27,905 nt of DNA from an uncultured Lachnospiraceae bacterium (GCA_910577785.1 CAJTNT010000047.1:1-27905); one strand, 5' to 3'; shown: positions 1 to 7,492, counted from the stretch's first letter. Made by a program: numbers and translations. The notes: generated by a model from the letters alone, not told the origin.

Positions 1-17
1 AAAGAACAATTATCGTT

Positions 18-50
18 CAAAAAGGACGTACCTTTTGACACCTAAATCAT
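18..50 (-). repeat. Partial, diverged copy of the two-hairpin repeat
   Basis: Read on the minus strand, this stretch gives ATGATTTAGGTGTCAA, which matches 13 of 16 bases of the motif ATGATTCAGGTGTGAG shared by the better copies. It is followed at once by a small hairpin, AAAAGG-TACGT-CCTTTT, in the place where the other copies carry their second hairpin. I see no convincing first hairpin on the other side. The window edge is close, so part of the context is missing. Assignment to the family is tentative. Confidence 0.4.
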
Positions 51-111
51 ATAATAAATGTAAGCAGGAGGCTTGTATATTATGCGTTTCAGATGGAGGA
101 TTTGCAGTTGG

Positions 112-222
112 TGTTCACACAGGACTTTGCATTTCCTGCAAAGTCCGTAAGAAAATGATTCAGGTGTGAGCAAATCCCATTCGCGGAGCGAAATTTAAAT
201 GGATATGCGAATGTTAGTGGGA
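112..222 (+). repeat. Two-hairpin dispersed element, copy 1
   Basis: The order is TTCAC at 114-118, then hairpin 1 with perfect 10-bp arms GGACTTTGCA (122-131) and TGCAAAGTCC (137-146) around a 5-nt loop. The core motif ATGATTCAGGTGTGAG follows at 155-170. Hairpin 2 then has 7-bp arms CATTCGC (178-184) and GCGAATG (207-213). Copies near 12185-12283 and 14335-14398 share the flanking words and the core motif but have different stem sequences. The element lies in the non-coding leader of the CAP-domain gene. It could be a palindromic mobile repeat or a structured RNA; the sequence alone does not decide. Confidence 0.7.
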
Positions 223-277
223 ACGGAGAGAACAGTAACGATTTGCATTTTTGTACGGCGCTTTCGAAGAAATTTCC

Positions 278-306
278 TTGTGATTTATTCTTTGGCATGG
301 TAAAAT
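278..306 (+). promoter_or_regulatory. Candidate promoter of the CAP-domain gene
   Basis: TTGTGA (278-283) and TAAAAT (301-306) are separated by exactly 17 bp. This would start transcription near 313 and leave a leader of about 110 nt before the gene. The rest of the first 424 bases holds two repeat copies and no credible gene. Confidence 0.55.
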
Positions 307-424
307 GTGAAAAGCGTTACTATGAGAACATCATTTCAGAAGTTTTCTTGAGAGAGAACAGGAGGAGAGGGAACCTTAACAGACTTTGAGAGGGTAAGTA
401 AGGCTTCCCGGGAAGGAGGAGAGA

Positions 425-2818
425 ATGAAAGAAGAGAGAAAGTGTGAAAAAGGAAAAAGGCATGGCATAGGAAGCATAGGAAAAAGGGCGGCTGTTTTTT
501 GCCTGGCCACAGTGATGGCGTTATGTAATGTCCTGCCGGTATGGGCAGCCGGGGGGCTCCATGTGGCGCCCCATACGCAGGAGGAAATCCGCGCCTATGC
601 CAACCGGGACGGGGTGAGCCTGCAGGAAACTCCAGAATATACCCAAGCGCCGCAGGCTACAGCGCCCTTTGCCCTGGGGAAGGTGTCGGATCAGACTTTG
701 GGTTCGGCGATTAAGCTGCTCAACCAGATCCGTTATATTGCGGGGCTGTCTTATGACGTAGCCCTGGATGCGAGGTATAATGAATTGGCGCAGGCGGCTT
801 CGCTGGCCAATTATGCCAATCAGAAGATGAGCCATTACCCCACGCAGCCTGCAGGCATGCCAGACGATATGTTTGCCCTTGCGCAGACGGGCGCGGCCTC
901 CTCGAACATTGCCTGGTCTTCCGCGCGGAACTGGAGCCTGAACAACATTATTGCCACAAGCTGGATGGAGGATGGCGACAGCAGCAACATTGACCGCGTG
1001 GGGCATCGGCGCTGGCTTTTAAATCCCAAGATGGGGAAGACGGGGTTCGGCGTAGTTACAGGGGAGAATGGCAGCCATTTTGCCGTGTACGCCCATGACA
1101 AAAGCAACCAGGGGGCGTCGGAATATGGCGTTGCCTGGCCGGCGCAGAATATGCCTGTGGAGTATTTTAATACGCATTTCCCCTGGTCGGTATCCATGGG
1201 GCAGCAATTAGATGCATCCGCTGTCAAGGTAACCCTCACCCGCCAAAGGGACGGGCGCCAATGGCAGTTCTCACAGGGCTGTGAGGACGGCGAATTTTAT
1301 GTGAATAATGATAGCTATGGGCAGAAGGGCTGCATTATTTTCAAGCCCTACAACCGTGATGTGGGTTCCTATCAGGACGGCGATAGCTACGATGTGCAGA
1401 TCCAGGGCGTTCCGGGCGGTGAGATTGCCTATACGGTGAATTTTTTCCGGATGTATAAAATGGAGCAGGTACTCTTGGATCCGGAAGCCCTTTCTTTCAA
1501 AGAGGGAGAGAAAACGGTAACGCTTCAGGCGGTCATTTCCCCGCAGAATGCCAGCGATAAGCAATTAAGCTGGGAAATCACAGACCCCTCCGTGGCGGTC
1601 GTCGTGCCGGTGAATGATAAGGCTTATGTCACGCCCCAGAAGGCCGGCAATGCCCAGATCCTGGTCAAAGATTCCCAGGGGAGGCTGATGGCGACCTGCG
1701 AAGTTACCGTTAATCATGTTCCAGGAGAGGAGCCAAGCTGCACAGAAGCCCAGACCTGTACGGAGTGCGGGCAGGAACTGCAGCCAGCCTTAGGGCATAC
1801 CCCGGTGGCAGAGGAAGCAGTAGCGGCCACCTGCACCAAGGATGGAAAGACAGAAGGCAGCCGCTGTTCTGCCTGCGGCGAAGAATTGGTAAAAAGCAAG
1901 AAAATCCCTGCCTTGGGGCATAACTGGGGTTCGCAGGAAGTGAAACCTGCGACTGCGGCGGAGGACGGCATGCTTTCGAAAGCCTGTAAGGCCTGTGGGG
2001 AGAAGGAAGAAGAGAAGATTTGCCGCCTGGCATCGATCCGCCTCTCTGCAAGCAGTTATGTATATGACGGCACAGAAAAGAAGCCTGCCGTTACCGTAAT
2101 CGGCAGTGACGGCAAGCAGGTGGATCGTAAGTTCTATACGGTCACCTACCAGAATAACAGAGAAGTCGGCACAGCGACAGCCGTGGCGTCCTTTACGGGC
2201 CATTATGCAGGCACGATGGAGGCCGCCTTTACCATCCGCAAGCAGTCTGATTCAAAGCCGGAGCCAAAGCCAGAGCAGCCCCAGCCGCAGAAAAAGAATA
2301 TTGCAAAAAGCGCCAAGATTACACTGGCAAAGACTTCCTATACTTATAATGGCAAAGGGAAGAAGCCCAGCGTAACGGTATCTGTGGGCAGTAAGAAGCT
2401 GAAGGAAAAGAAAGAGTATAAGCTATCCTATCAGAAAAACAAAAATGTGGGCAAAGCTACGGTAACGGTCACCGGCATAGGGAGCTACACGGGGAAAGTG
2501 ACGAAATCTTTTAAAATCCTCCCCCAGGGTACGTCCATTTCCAAGCTGGCAGGCAAGTCCAAACGCCTGGATATCCGCTGGAAACGGCAGCCCAGGCAGA
2601 CGGCAGGCTACCAGGTGCAGTATTCCACCAGCAGCAAATTCACGAAAGGCGCCACCGTCCTCAAAACCGTGAAAAAAGCCTCCACAACGAAGCTAACGGT
2701 GAAAAAGCTCAAGCCCAGGAAACGCTATTATGTCCGTGTGCGTACGTATCAGACCGTTCAGGGGGTTACCTACGCTTCTGCATGGTCTAAGGTGAAGCGC
2801 GTGGTGACGAAGAAGTGA
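425..2818 (+). CDS. Secreted CAP-domain multi-module protein
   Basis: 797 residues, exported. A basic start and hydrophobic stretch (about 20-41, ending VWAAGG) form a signal peptide. Residues about 93-225 form a CAP/SCP-like domain, with MSHYP near 135 and GHRRWLLNP near 193. Residues 345-430 resemble a bacterial Ig-like (Big2) module. Residues 438-525 are Cys-rich, with TCTECG, RCSACG and ACKACG knuckles and two ALGH words. Two related modules follow (about 536-605, YVYDGTEKKPAVTV; 628-698, YTYNGKGKKPSVTV), split by a Pro/Glu/Lys linker. The end (705-797) looks like fibronectin type III. No LPXTG motif or C-terminal anchor helix is present, so it is probably released or held by its basic C-terminal half. 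The start has a strong GGAGGAG site. Bacterial CAP proteins of this type are mostly uncharacterised, so the substrate or partner is unknown. Confidence 0.85.
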   Translation: MKEERKCEKGKRHGIGSIGKRAAVFCLATVMALCNVLPVWAAGGLHVAPHTQEEIRAYANRDGVSLQETPEYTQAPQATAPFALGKVSDQTLGSAIKLLNQIRYIAGLSYDVALDARYNELAQAASLANYANQKMSHYPTQPAGMPDDMFALAQTGAASSNIAWSSARNWSLNNIIATSWMEDGDSSNIDRVGHRRWLLNPKMGKTGFGVVTGENGSHFAVYAHDKSNQGASEYGVAWPAQNMPVEYFNTHFPWSVSMGQQLDASAVKVTLTRQRDGRQWQFSQGCEDGEFYVNNDSYGQKGCIIFKPYNRDVGSYQDGDSYDVQIQGVPGGEIAYTVNFFRMYKMEQVLLDPEALSFKEGEKTVTLQAVISPQNASDKQLSWEITDPSVAVVVPVNDKAYVTPQKAGNAQILVKDSQGRLMATCEVTVNHVPGEEPSCTEAQTCTECGQELQPALGHTPVAEEAVAATCTKDGKTEGSRCSACGEELVKSKKIPALGHNWGSQEVKPATAAEDGMLSKACKACGEKEEEKICRLASIRLSASSYVYDGTEKKPAVTVIGSDGKQVDRKFYTVTYQNNREVGTATAVASFTGHYAGTMEAAFTIRKQSDSKPEPKPEQPQPQKKNIAKSAKITLAKTSYTYNGKGKKPSVTVSVGSKKLKEKKEYKLSYQKNKNVGKATVTVTGIGSYTGKVTKSFKILPQGTSISKLAGKSKRLDIRWKRQPRQTAGYQVQYSTSSKFTKGATVLKTVKKASTTKLTVKKLKPRKRYYVRVRTYQTVQGVTYASAWSKVKRVVTKK

Positions 2819-2908
2819 TTCCTCGGCAATGCAGGTGAAGGACGCATCGGCGAAGAAATACAGATTCCACGACAGTAACGGTGAAGATTTTAAGAAAGGC
2901 ATCCAATC

Positions 2909-3763
2909 ATGATTTTCCTATTGTTTCCCCTGTTCCTTGTCTTTTGCTATTTCCTATGGCAGAAATGGGAATTGACAAAGTTTCAGGTAACAGAATACCA
3001 GGTTTCCTCCCCGAAGTTAACATTTCCGGCCAATGTAGCAGTGATTGCAGACCTGCATGGCTTCTCTTATGGGAAGGGGAATGAGCGGCTGCTGCGCCAG
3101 GTACGCGCATTGTCCCCGCAGGCAATCCTCATCCCTGGCGACATGCTGGTGTCCAAATACCCGGCGACCTACGCGGCAGCTCTTTCCACCCTGCGCGGGC
3201 TGGCAGAGATTGCGCCGGTTTATTATAGCTTTGGCAACCATGAGAGCCGCCTGCGGGATCCCGAGACCATGAACCACCCGCTTTTTCTCCAATATCAGAA
3301 GGAGGTAAGGGCCCTTGGCGTCACCATCCTGGAGACAGAGAGCCGGGAAATCGCCCTGGGCGGCAACCGGGTGATGCTTTCTGCGCTGGAACTGGAGTTA
3401 AGCTATTATCAAAAAGGCAGGCTGATCCCGCTGGAGCCCGGCTATATGGAGAAGCGCCTGAAATTGGGGCATCCGGAATTATTTCAAATCCTGCTTGCCC
3501 ATAACCCGGCGTATGCCAGGGAGTATGCCGATTGGGGAGCGGACGTTGCCTTCTGTGGGCATAACCATGGGGGCCTCATCCGCATCCCCGGCCTGGGCAG
3601 CCTGATTTCCCCTCAATTTACCTGGTTTCCCAAATATGACGCCGGGAAAATCCAGCTGGGCAAGGCAGCCGTCATTGTCAGCCGCGGCCTTGGCACCCAT
3701 ACGTTCCATATCCGTATTTTCAACCGTGCGGAACTGCTGTCCGTGCAATTTACGCCAACGTAG
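2909..3763 (+). CDS. Membrane-anchored metallophosphoesterase
   Basis: 284 residues of the calcineurin-like phosphoesterase family, close in layout to YkuE-type proteins. One N-terminal hydrophobic segment (1-18) should anchor it, with the catalytic domain probably outside. The dimetal motifs are all present in order: DLH at 48-50, GDM at 77-79, GNHE at 109-112, AHNP with His198, and GHNHGG at 217-222. The substrate is not evident; some relatives act on UDP-sugar or cell-wall lipid intermediates, but nothing here proves that. The ribosome site is weak (GAAAGG about 10 nt upstream). It sits 90 bp after the CAP gene and 62 bp before scpA on the same strand, so it may be co-transcribed. Confidence 0.85.
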   Translation: MIFLLFPLFLVFCYFLWQKWELTKFQVTEYQVSSPKLTFPANVAVIADLHGFSYGKGNERLLRQVRALSPQAILIPGDMLVSKYPATYAAALSTLRGLAEIAPVYYSFGNHESRLRDPETMNHPLFLQYQKEVRALGVTILETESREIALGGNRVMLSALELELSYYQKGRLIPLEPGYMEKRLKLGHPELFQILLAHNPAYAREYADWGADVAFCGHNHGGLIRIPGLGSLISPQFTWFPKYDAGKIQLGKAAVIVSRGLGTHTFHIRIFNRAELLSVQFTPT

Positions 3764-3825
3764 CGGCTGTCAGCCCATAGCTACAGAAATTACTGTGCTT
3801 GATACCAGGCCTCAAGGAGATTTTT

Positions 3826-4584
3826 ATGGATTTACAGGTAAAACTGCAGGTGTTCGAAGGCCCATTGGACTTGCTTTTGCATCTGCTGGAAAAAAATAAA
3901 GTCAATATCTACGATATCCCTATCGCAGAAATTACCCGCCAGTATATCGCCTATATCCAGGAGATGGAACGCCAGGACTTAAATGTGGTCAGTGAATTTC
4001 TGGTGATGGCGGCGACCCTTCTGGACATTAAGTCACGTATGCTCCTGCCCAAGGAAGAAGAGCAGGAAACAGAGGAAGACCCCCGTGCAGAGCTGGTGGA
4101 GAGGCTGTTGGAATACAAGATGTACAAATGTATGTCCTATGAGCTGAAGGGACGCCAGGCCGACGCCCAGATGGTGCTGTTTAAGGCGCCGACCATCCCA
4201 GAGGAAGTGCGCCAATACGAAGAGCCGGTAGATTTAAAGGATCTCCTCTCAGACGTTACCCTGAAGAAACTGAAGTCCATTTTCAAATCAATGATGCGCA
4301 GGCAGGAAGACAAGATAGACCCCATCCGTTCCCGCTTTGGGAAGATTGAGCGAGAGGAAATCTCTTTAGAGGAAAAGATGGCTTATCTGGAACAGTACAT
4401 ACAGGGGCATGACAAGTTCAGCTTCCGCGGGCTTTTAGAGGCGCAATGCAGCAAAATGGAGGTCATTGTCACCTTTCTGTCTGTCCTGGAATTGATGAAG
4501 ACAGGGAAGGTTTATATTTCACAGGAGCACATTTTTGACGATATTATCATCTATGCCGGCAAAGGAGGGGAGTTAGATGCATAA
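3826..4584 (+). CDS. scpA: Segregation and condensation protein A
   Basis: 252 residues. ScpA is the kleisin that bridges the two SMC heads and, with ScpB, forms the bacterial condensin on the nucleoid. The start MDLQVKLQVFEGPLDLLLHLLEK is the classic ScpA N-terminus, and the end (KVYISQEHIFDDIIIY) resembles the C-terminal winged helix that contacts the SMC head. An upstream in-frame Met would add nine residues, but AAGGAG lies just before this ATG, so this start is preferred. The stop overlaps the scpB start by 8 nt, implying coupled translation and matched dosage of the two partners. Confidence 0.95.
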   Translation: MDLQVKLQVFEGPLDLLLHLLEKNKVNIYDIPIAEITRQYIAYIQEMERQDLNVVSEFLVMAATLLDIKSRMLLPKEEEQETEEDPRAELVERLLEYKMYKCMSYELKGRQADAQMVLFKAPTIPEEVRQYEEPVDLKDLLSDVTLKKLKSIFKSMMRRQEDKIDPIRSRFGKIEREEISLEEKMAYLEQYIQGHDKFSFRGLLEAQCSKMEVIVTFLSVLELMKTGKVYISQEHIFDDIIIYAGKGGELDA

Positions 4585-5131
4585 GAAACAGGAGGCGGTC
4601 ATCGAAGGGATTCTCTTTGCCATGGGGGAATCCGTAAAAGTCGCCAGCCTGGCGGAAGCCCTGGAAATAAGCGGGGAGGAAGTCCGGGAGCTGGTGGGCC
4701 AGATGGCGAAGCGCTATGCAAGGGAAGACCGCGGCATCCAGATCATTGAAGTCGAGGACGCCATCCAGATGTGTACCAAAAAGGAGATTTACGAGTATTT
4801 GGTTAAAATTGCCAGGCAGCCCAAACGCCATGCGCTGACGGACGTGCTGCTGGAGACGCTTTCCATCATTGCATACAAGCAGCCGATTACGCGCCTGGAG
4901 GTAGAGAAAATCCGCGGCGTTTCCTGCGCCCATGCCATCAATAAGCTGGTGGAATACAACCTGGTATGCGAACTGGGACGGCTGGATGCGCCCGGGCGGC
5001 CGTTGCTGTTCGGTACAACGGAGGAATTCCTGCGCAATTTTGGCATACAGTCAATTGAAGAGCTCCCATCGCTTAAGCAGGAGCAGCTCGAGGAATTCCG
5101 GCAGCAGGCAGAAGAGGAAATAGCGCCGTGA
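4577..5131 (+). CDS. scpB: Segregation and condensation protein B
   Basis: 184 residues, the usual ScpB length. ScpB dimers bind the middle of ScpA and support SMC loading and chromosome segregation. The characteristic second winged-helix segment is present (LLETLSIIAYKQPITRLEVEKIRGV), followed by LGRLDAPGRPLLFGTTEEFL. The gene begins inside the last codons of scpA. About 250 bp without a gene follow before eno, so the scp unit and eno may be separately transcribed, although I see no clear terminator. Confidence 0.95.
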   Translation: MHKKQEAVIEGILFAMGESVKVASLAEALEISGEEVRELVGQMAKRYAREDRGIQIIEVEDAIQMCTKKEIYEYLVKIARQPKRHALTDVLLETLSIIAYKQPITRLEVEKIRGVSCAHAINKLVEYNLVCELGRLDAPGRPLLFGTTEEFLRNFGIQSIEELPSLKQEQLEEFRQQAEEEIAP

Positions 5132-5380
5132 TTTAAAAAGATGTAAAATATTCTGTGCAATCTCCATCTCGCTATGTTTTCCTCGTATAATTCTGGAAAT
5201 CCTGCAAATACTTAGAAAAAGAGTAACGGTTCCGTATGGAAATGCTATGCTTACGGCTAGCAGCAAATGCCACAGCCCGTACAGATTGGTTTGGCATGGA
5301 ACAGCCCCAGGCACAGCGACAAGCGCCAAAGCCTGTACAGAACTGTTACAAAAAAGAAGCAGGATGGAAAGGAGAATACC
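5132..5380 (+). other. scpB-eno intergenic region
   Basis: No gene is seen. A perfect TATAAT lies at 5186-5191, but the bases 17 bp upstream are a poor -35 match, so I do not call a promoter. ATGCCA and TGGCAT (near 5267-5301) could pair, and the word GTACAGA occurs twice (near 5279 and 5335), the second inside the palindrome CTGTACAG. A leader controlling the highly expressed eno is plausible but unproven. Confidence 0.4.
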
Positions 5381-6700
5381 ATGAGTTTAAGCTTAAAGAT
5401 TACAGAGGTGCATGCAAGGGAGGTTTTAGATTCCAGGGGAAATCCTACCGTGGAGGCGGATGTGACGGTAGAGACCAGCAGCAACGGCAAGAAGACCACC
5501 GGGCGGGCCGCGGTGCCTTCCGGGGCTTCCACCGGCAAGTTTGAAGCCGTAGAACTCAGGGACGGCGAACCCCGCTATTTTGGCCTGGGCGTCCAAAATG
5601 CCGTCAAGCACGTAAATGACAAGATTGCCAAGGTATTAATCGGCAAAAATGCCCTCAACCAGGTAGAAATTGACCGTATCCTCATTGCCGAGGACGGCAC
5701 TGACGACAAAATCAACCTGGGCGCCAACGCCATGCTGAGCGTATCCCTGGCCGCCGCCCGGGCAGCCGCCAAGGCAATGGAACTCCCTCTGTACCAGTAC
5801 TTGGGCGGCGCCAATGCCAAGCAGCTGCCAGTCCCGATGATGAACATCTTAAACGGCGGCCGCCATGCCGACAATACGGTAGATTTCCAGGAATTTATGA
5901 TTATGCCGGTCGGCGCCCAAAGCTTCCAGGAGGCGCTGCGCATGTGTGCAGAGGTATACCACAACCTGAAGAAAATCTGTGAAAAAGAAGGCCTGTCCAC
6001 CGCCGTAGGCGATGAGGGCGGCTTTGCGCCCGACCTGCCGGACACCACGGCAGCCCTGGAGCTGATTATGGAAGCCATACGTGCATCCGGCTATACCCCA
6101 GGGGAAGAATTTAAAATAGCCCTCGACGTAGCGGCCAGCGAGCTTTACGACTCCAAAACAGGCCTCTACCATTTCCCAGGCGAATCCAAAGTAAAAGGCG
6201 AGAAAGTAGCCAGGGACACCCGCGCCATGATTGGCTATTACCAAGAGCTGATTGAGAAATTCCCCATCATTTCCATTGAGGACGGCCTCGATGAAGAAGA
6301 CTGGGACGGCTGGCAGGCCTTGACGGAGCAGCTCGGAGAACGCATGCAGCTGGTAGGGGACGATCTGTTTGTGACCAACAGCAAACGCCTGGACGCTGGC
6401 ATCAAGCTGCAGGCCGCAAACGCCATCCTGGTAAAAGTAAACCAGATCGGCACCCTGACGGAAGCAATGGAAGCAATTGAAACTGCGCACAAAAATGCCT
6501 ACCGGGCAGTTATCTCCCACCGTTCCGGCGAAACGGAGGATAGCTTCATTGCAGACCTGGCAGTAGCCGTAAATGCAGGCCAGATCAAAGCAGGCGCTCC
6601 CTGCCGTGCAGAACGGACCGCCAAATACAACCAGCTGCTGCGTATTGAGGAACAGCTGGGCACAGTGGCAGAGTATAAGAATCCTTTTAATAAGATTTGA
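5381..6700 (+). CDS. eno: Enolase (phosphopyruvate hydratase)
   Basis: 439 residues. It converts 2-phosphoglycerate to phosphoenolpyruvate in glycolysis and needs magnesium. Visible marks are the catalytic-loop region VPSGASTG (45-52), GGRHADN, GDEGGFAPDLP (210-220), SIEDGLDEEDWDGW, VGDDLFVTN, KVNQIGTLTE and SHRSGETED. Reading could begin further upstream in frame, but AAAGGAG at 5368-5374 sits correctly for this ATG, and MSLSLKITEVHAREVLDSRGNPT is a normal enolase N-terminus. In Firmicutes eno is often followed closely by secG and rnr. Here the order is kept but a 552-bp gap has opened downstream, and the stop codon lies inside a 16-bp direct repeat. Confidence 0.97.
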   Translation: MSLSLKITEVHAREVLDSRGNPTVEADVTVETSSNGKKTTGRAAVPSGASTGKFEAVELRDGEPRYFGLGVQNAVKHVNDKIAKVLIGKNALNQVEIDRILIAEDGTDDKINLGANAMLSVSLAAARAAAKAMELPLYQYLGGANAKQLPVPMMNILNGGRHADNTVDFQEFMIMPVGAQSFQEALRMCAEVYHNLKKICEKEGLSTAVGDEGGFAPDLPDTTAALELIMEAIRASGYTPGEEFKIALDVAASELYDSKTGLYHFPGESKVKGEKVARDTRAMIGYYQELIEKFPIISIEDGLDEEDWDGWQALTEQLGERMQLVGDDLFVTNSKRLDAGIKLQAANAILVKVNQIGTLTEAMEAIETAHKNAYRAVISHRSGETEDSFIADLAVAVNAGQIKAGAPCRAERTAKYNQLLRIEEQLGTVAEYKNPFNKI

Positions 6701-6707
6701 TGTATCT
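6692..6707 (+). repeat. 16-bp direct repeat, left copy
   Basis: AAGATTTGATGTATCT spans the eno stop codon and recurs exactly at 7219-7234, just before the secG ribosome site. The bases outside the 16 differ on both sides, so this is the full repeat. It has the geometry of a duplication bounding an inserted segment. Confidence 0.8.
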
Positions 6708-6792
6708 CATCCTCACGGACACGGATGTGGTTTTAAGCGTTCCCGCCTGCCGGATGGGCCGAAGCTCTCATCCTCACGGACACGGATGTGGT
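6705..6792 (+). repeat. Pair of 27-bp direct repeats after eno
   Basis: An identical 27-bp sequence occurs at 6705-6731 and 6766-6792, period 61. Each copy starts TCTCATCC and contains CATCC and GGATG, which can form a small 5-bp hairpin. A truncated third start (ATCTCATCC) follows near 6799. No reading frame is evident. Confidence 0.8.
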
Positions 6793-6875
6793 AAAGCTAT
6801 CTCATCCGTACGCTGATTTGCGAAAAACGCTCTTTGGGAAATTGTCCATTTTTACAAGGAAGAGCAGCAGTTTTC

Positions 6876-7083
6876 ATTCCGTAGCGGAGGAAGTGGGAAG
6901 GCCGCATAAAGAAACCCTAAAAGGACGTCAGTACTTAGCGAGGTTTTTTCGAGCTTAGTACTGCTACGTCCTGATCGGAGCGGGAGCGCGTTTCTGTTGC
7001 GGCCTTCCCACTTCCGCAGCGCCCCGTATGGCCACATTTCCACTTCCCTCATGCCCCGTATGGCCACATTTCCCCTACGGAAT
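6876..7083 (+). repeat. Large nested palindrome, MITE-like
   Basis: Four or five sets of inverted arms nest around one centre: ATTCCGTAG (6876-6884) with 7075-7083; a perfect 18-bp arm at 6889-6906 with 6998-7015; AGAAAC (6910-6915) with 6990-6995; AGGACGT (6922-6928) with 6966-6972; and AGTACT (6930-6935) with 6957-6962. The centre is a short T-rich loop. It has no coding capacity. It looks like a miniature inverted-repeat element or a very long hairpin; the T-run lies inside the loop, so it is not a normal terminator. Confidence 0.75.
7008..7071 (+). repeat. 32-bp tandem repeat, two units
   Basis: Units 7008-7039 and 7040-7071 are identical except for a 5-bp block (GCAGC versus CTCAT). Each reads CCACTTCC, five variable bases, then GCCCCGTATGGCCACATTT. 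The first unit overlaps the right arm of the large palindrome, so the tandem copy probably arose from the end of that element. Confidence 0.75.
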
Positions 7084-7116
7084 CGTAACATTTTTCCGCA
7101 ATTTGCAAAAAACATC

Positions 7117-7145
7117 TTGAAAATCCCCCCTCACTATGTTAGACT
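7117..7145 (+). promoter_or_regulatory. Candidate secG promoter with inverted repeat
   Basis: TTGAAA (7117-7122) and TAGACT (7140-7145) are 17 bp apart, and TGT precedes the -10 as an extended -10. CTATGTTAGA (7134-7143), covering most of the -10, has a perfect 10-bp inverted partner at 7172-7181. That partner lies in the loop of a second hairpin, GCTGATTCGC (7160-7169) with GCGCATCAGC (7182-7191), one mismatch. This arrangement could be an operator or a leader structure. Confidence 0.55.
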
Positions 7146-7218
7146 AAATAAAGTTATGGGCTGATTCGCATTCTAACATAGGCGCATCAGCACACAGGCG
7201 TACAGGCGCACAAGCTAC

Positions 7219-7234
7219 AAGATTTGATGTATCT
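7219..7234 (+). repeat. 16-bp direct repeat, right copy
   Basis: Exact second copy of the repeat at the eno stop codon. The secG ribosome site AGGAGG begins two bases after it. Joining the two copies would leave 25 nt between the eno stop and the secG start, a normal operon distance. Confidence 0.8.
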
Positions 7235-7252
7235 ACAGGAGGTAAGAAGAAA

Positions 7253-7492
7253 GTGGCAGCATTGAAAACAGTGTTAATGGTGGTATTTATCTTAATAAGC
7301 ATTGCATTGACCGTAATCGTATTGATGCAGGAAGGCAAATCTGCCGGTCTTGGTGCCATCAGCGGAGCCGCAGATACATACTGGGGCAAGAACAAGGGAC
7401 GTTCCATGGAAGGCATCCTCGTGAAGTTCACAAGGGCGCTGGTGGTACTGTTCCTGGTGATTGCAGCAGTATTGAATATCGGGAGCTTTTGA
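7253..7492 (+). CDS. secG: Preprotein translocase subunit SecG
   Basis: 79 residues. SecG is a small membrane subunit of the SecYEG channel that aids protein export. Two hydrophobic helices (about 5-25 and 57-76) flank the conserved loop MQEGKSAGLGAISGAADTYWGKNKG. The start codon is GTG, chosen because AGGAGG at 7237-7242 is 10 nt upstream. It lies between eno and rnr as in many Firmicutes, but it appears to have its own promoter inside the long upstream gap and a terminator directly downstream. Confidence 0.95.
   Translation: MAALKTVLMVVFILISIALTVIVLMQEGKSAGLGAISGAADTYWGKNKGRSMEGILVKFTRALVVLFLVIAAVLNIGSF

Noticed and set aside
35..55. TTGACA followed by TATAAT as a promoter
   Set aside because: The boxes are only 9 bp apart, far too close for a sigma-70-type promoter; the bases are better explained by the repeat copy.
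89..298. 69-codon minus-strand frame
   Set aside because: It runs through the two-hairpin repeat and has no ribosome site; it is a by-product of the repeat sequence.
6705..7071. CRISPR array suggested by repeats after eno
   Set aside because: Two different repeat types with only two copies each, irregular spacing and no cas genes.
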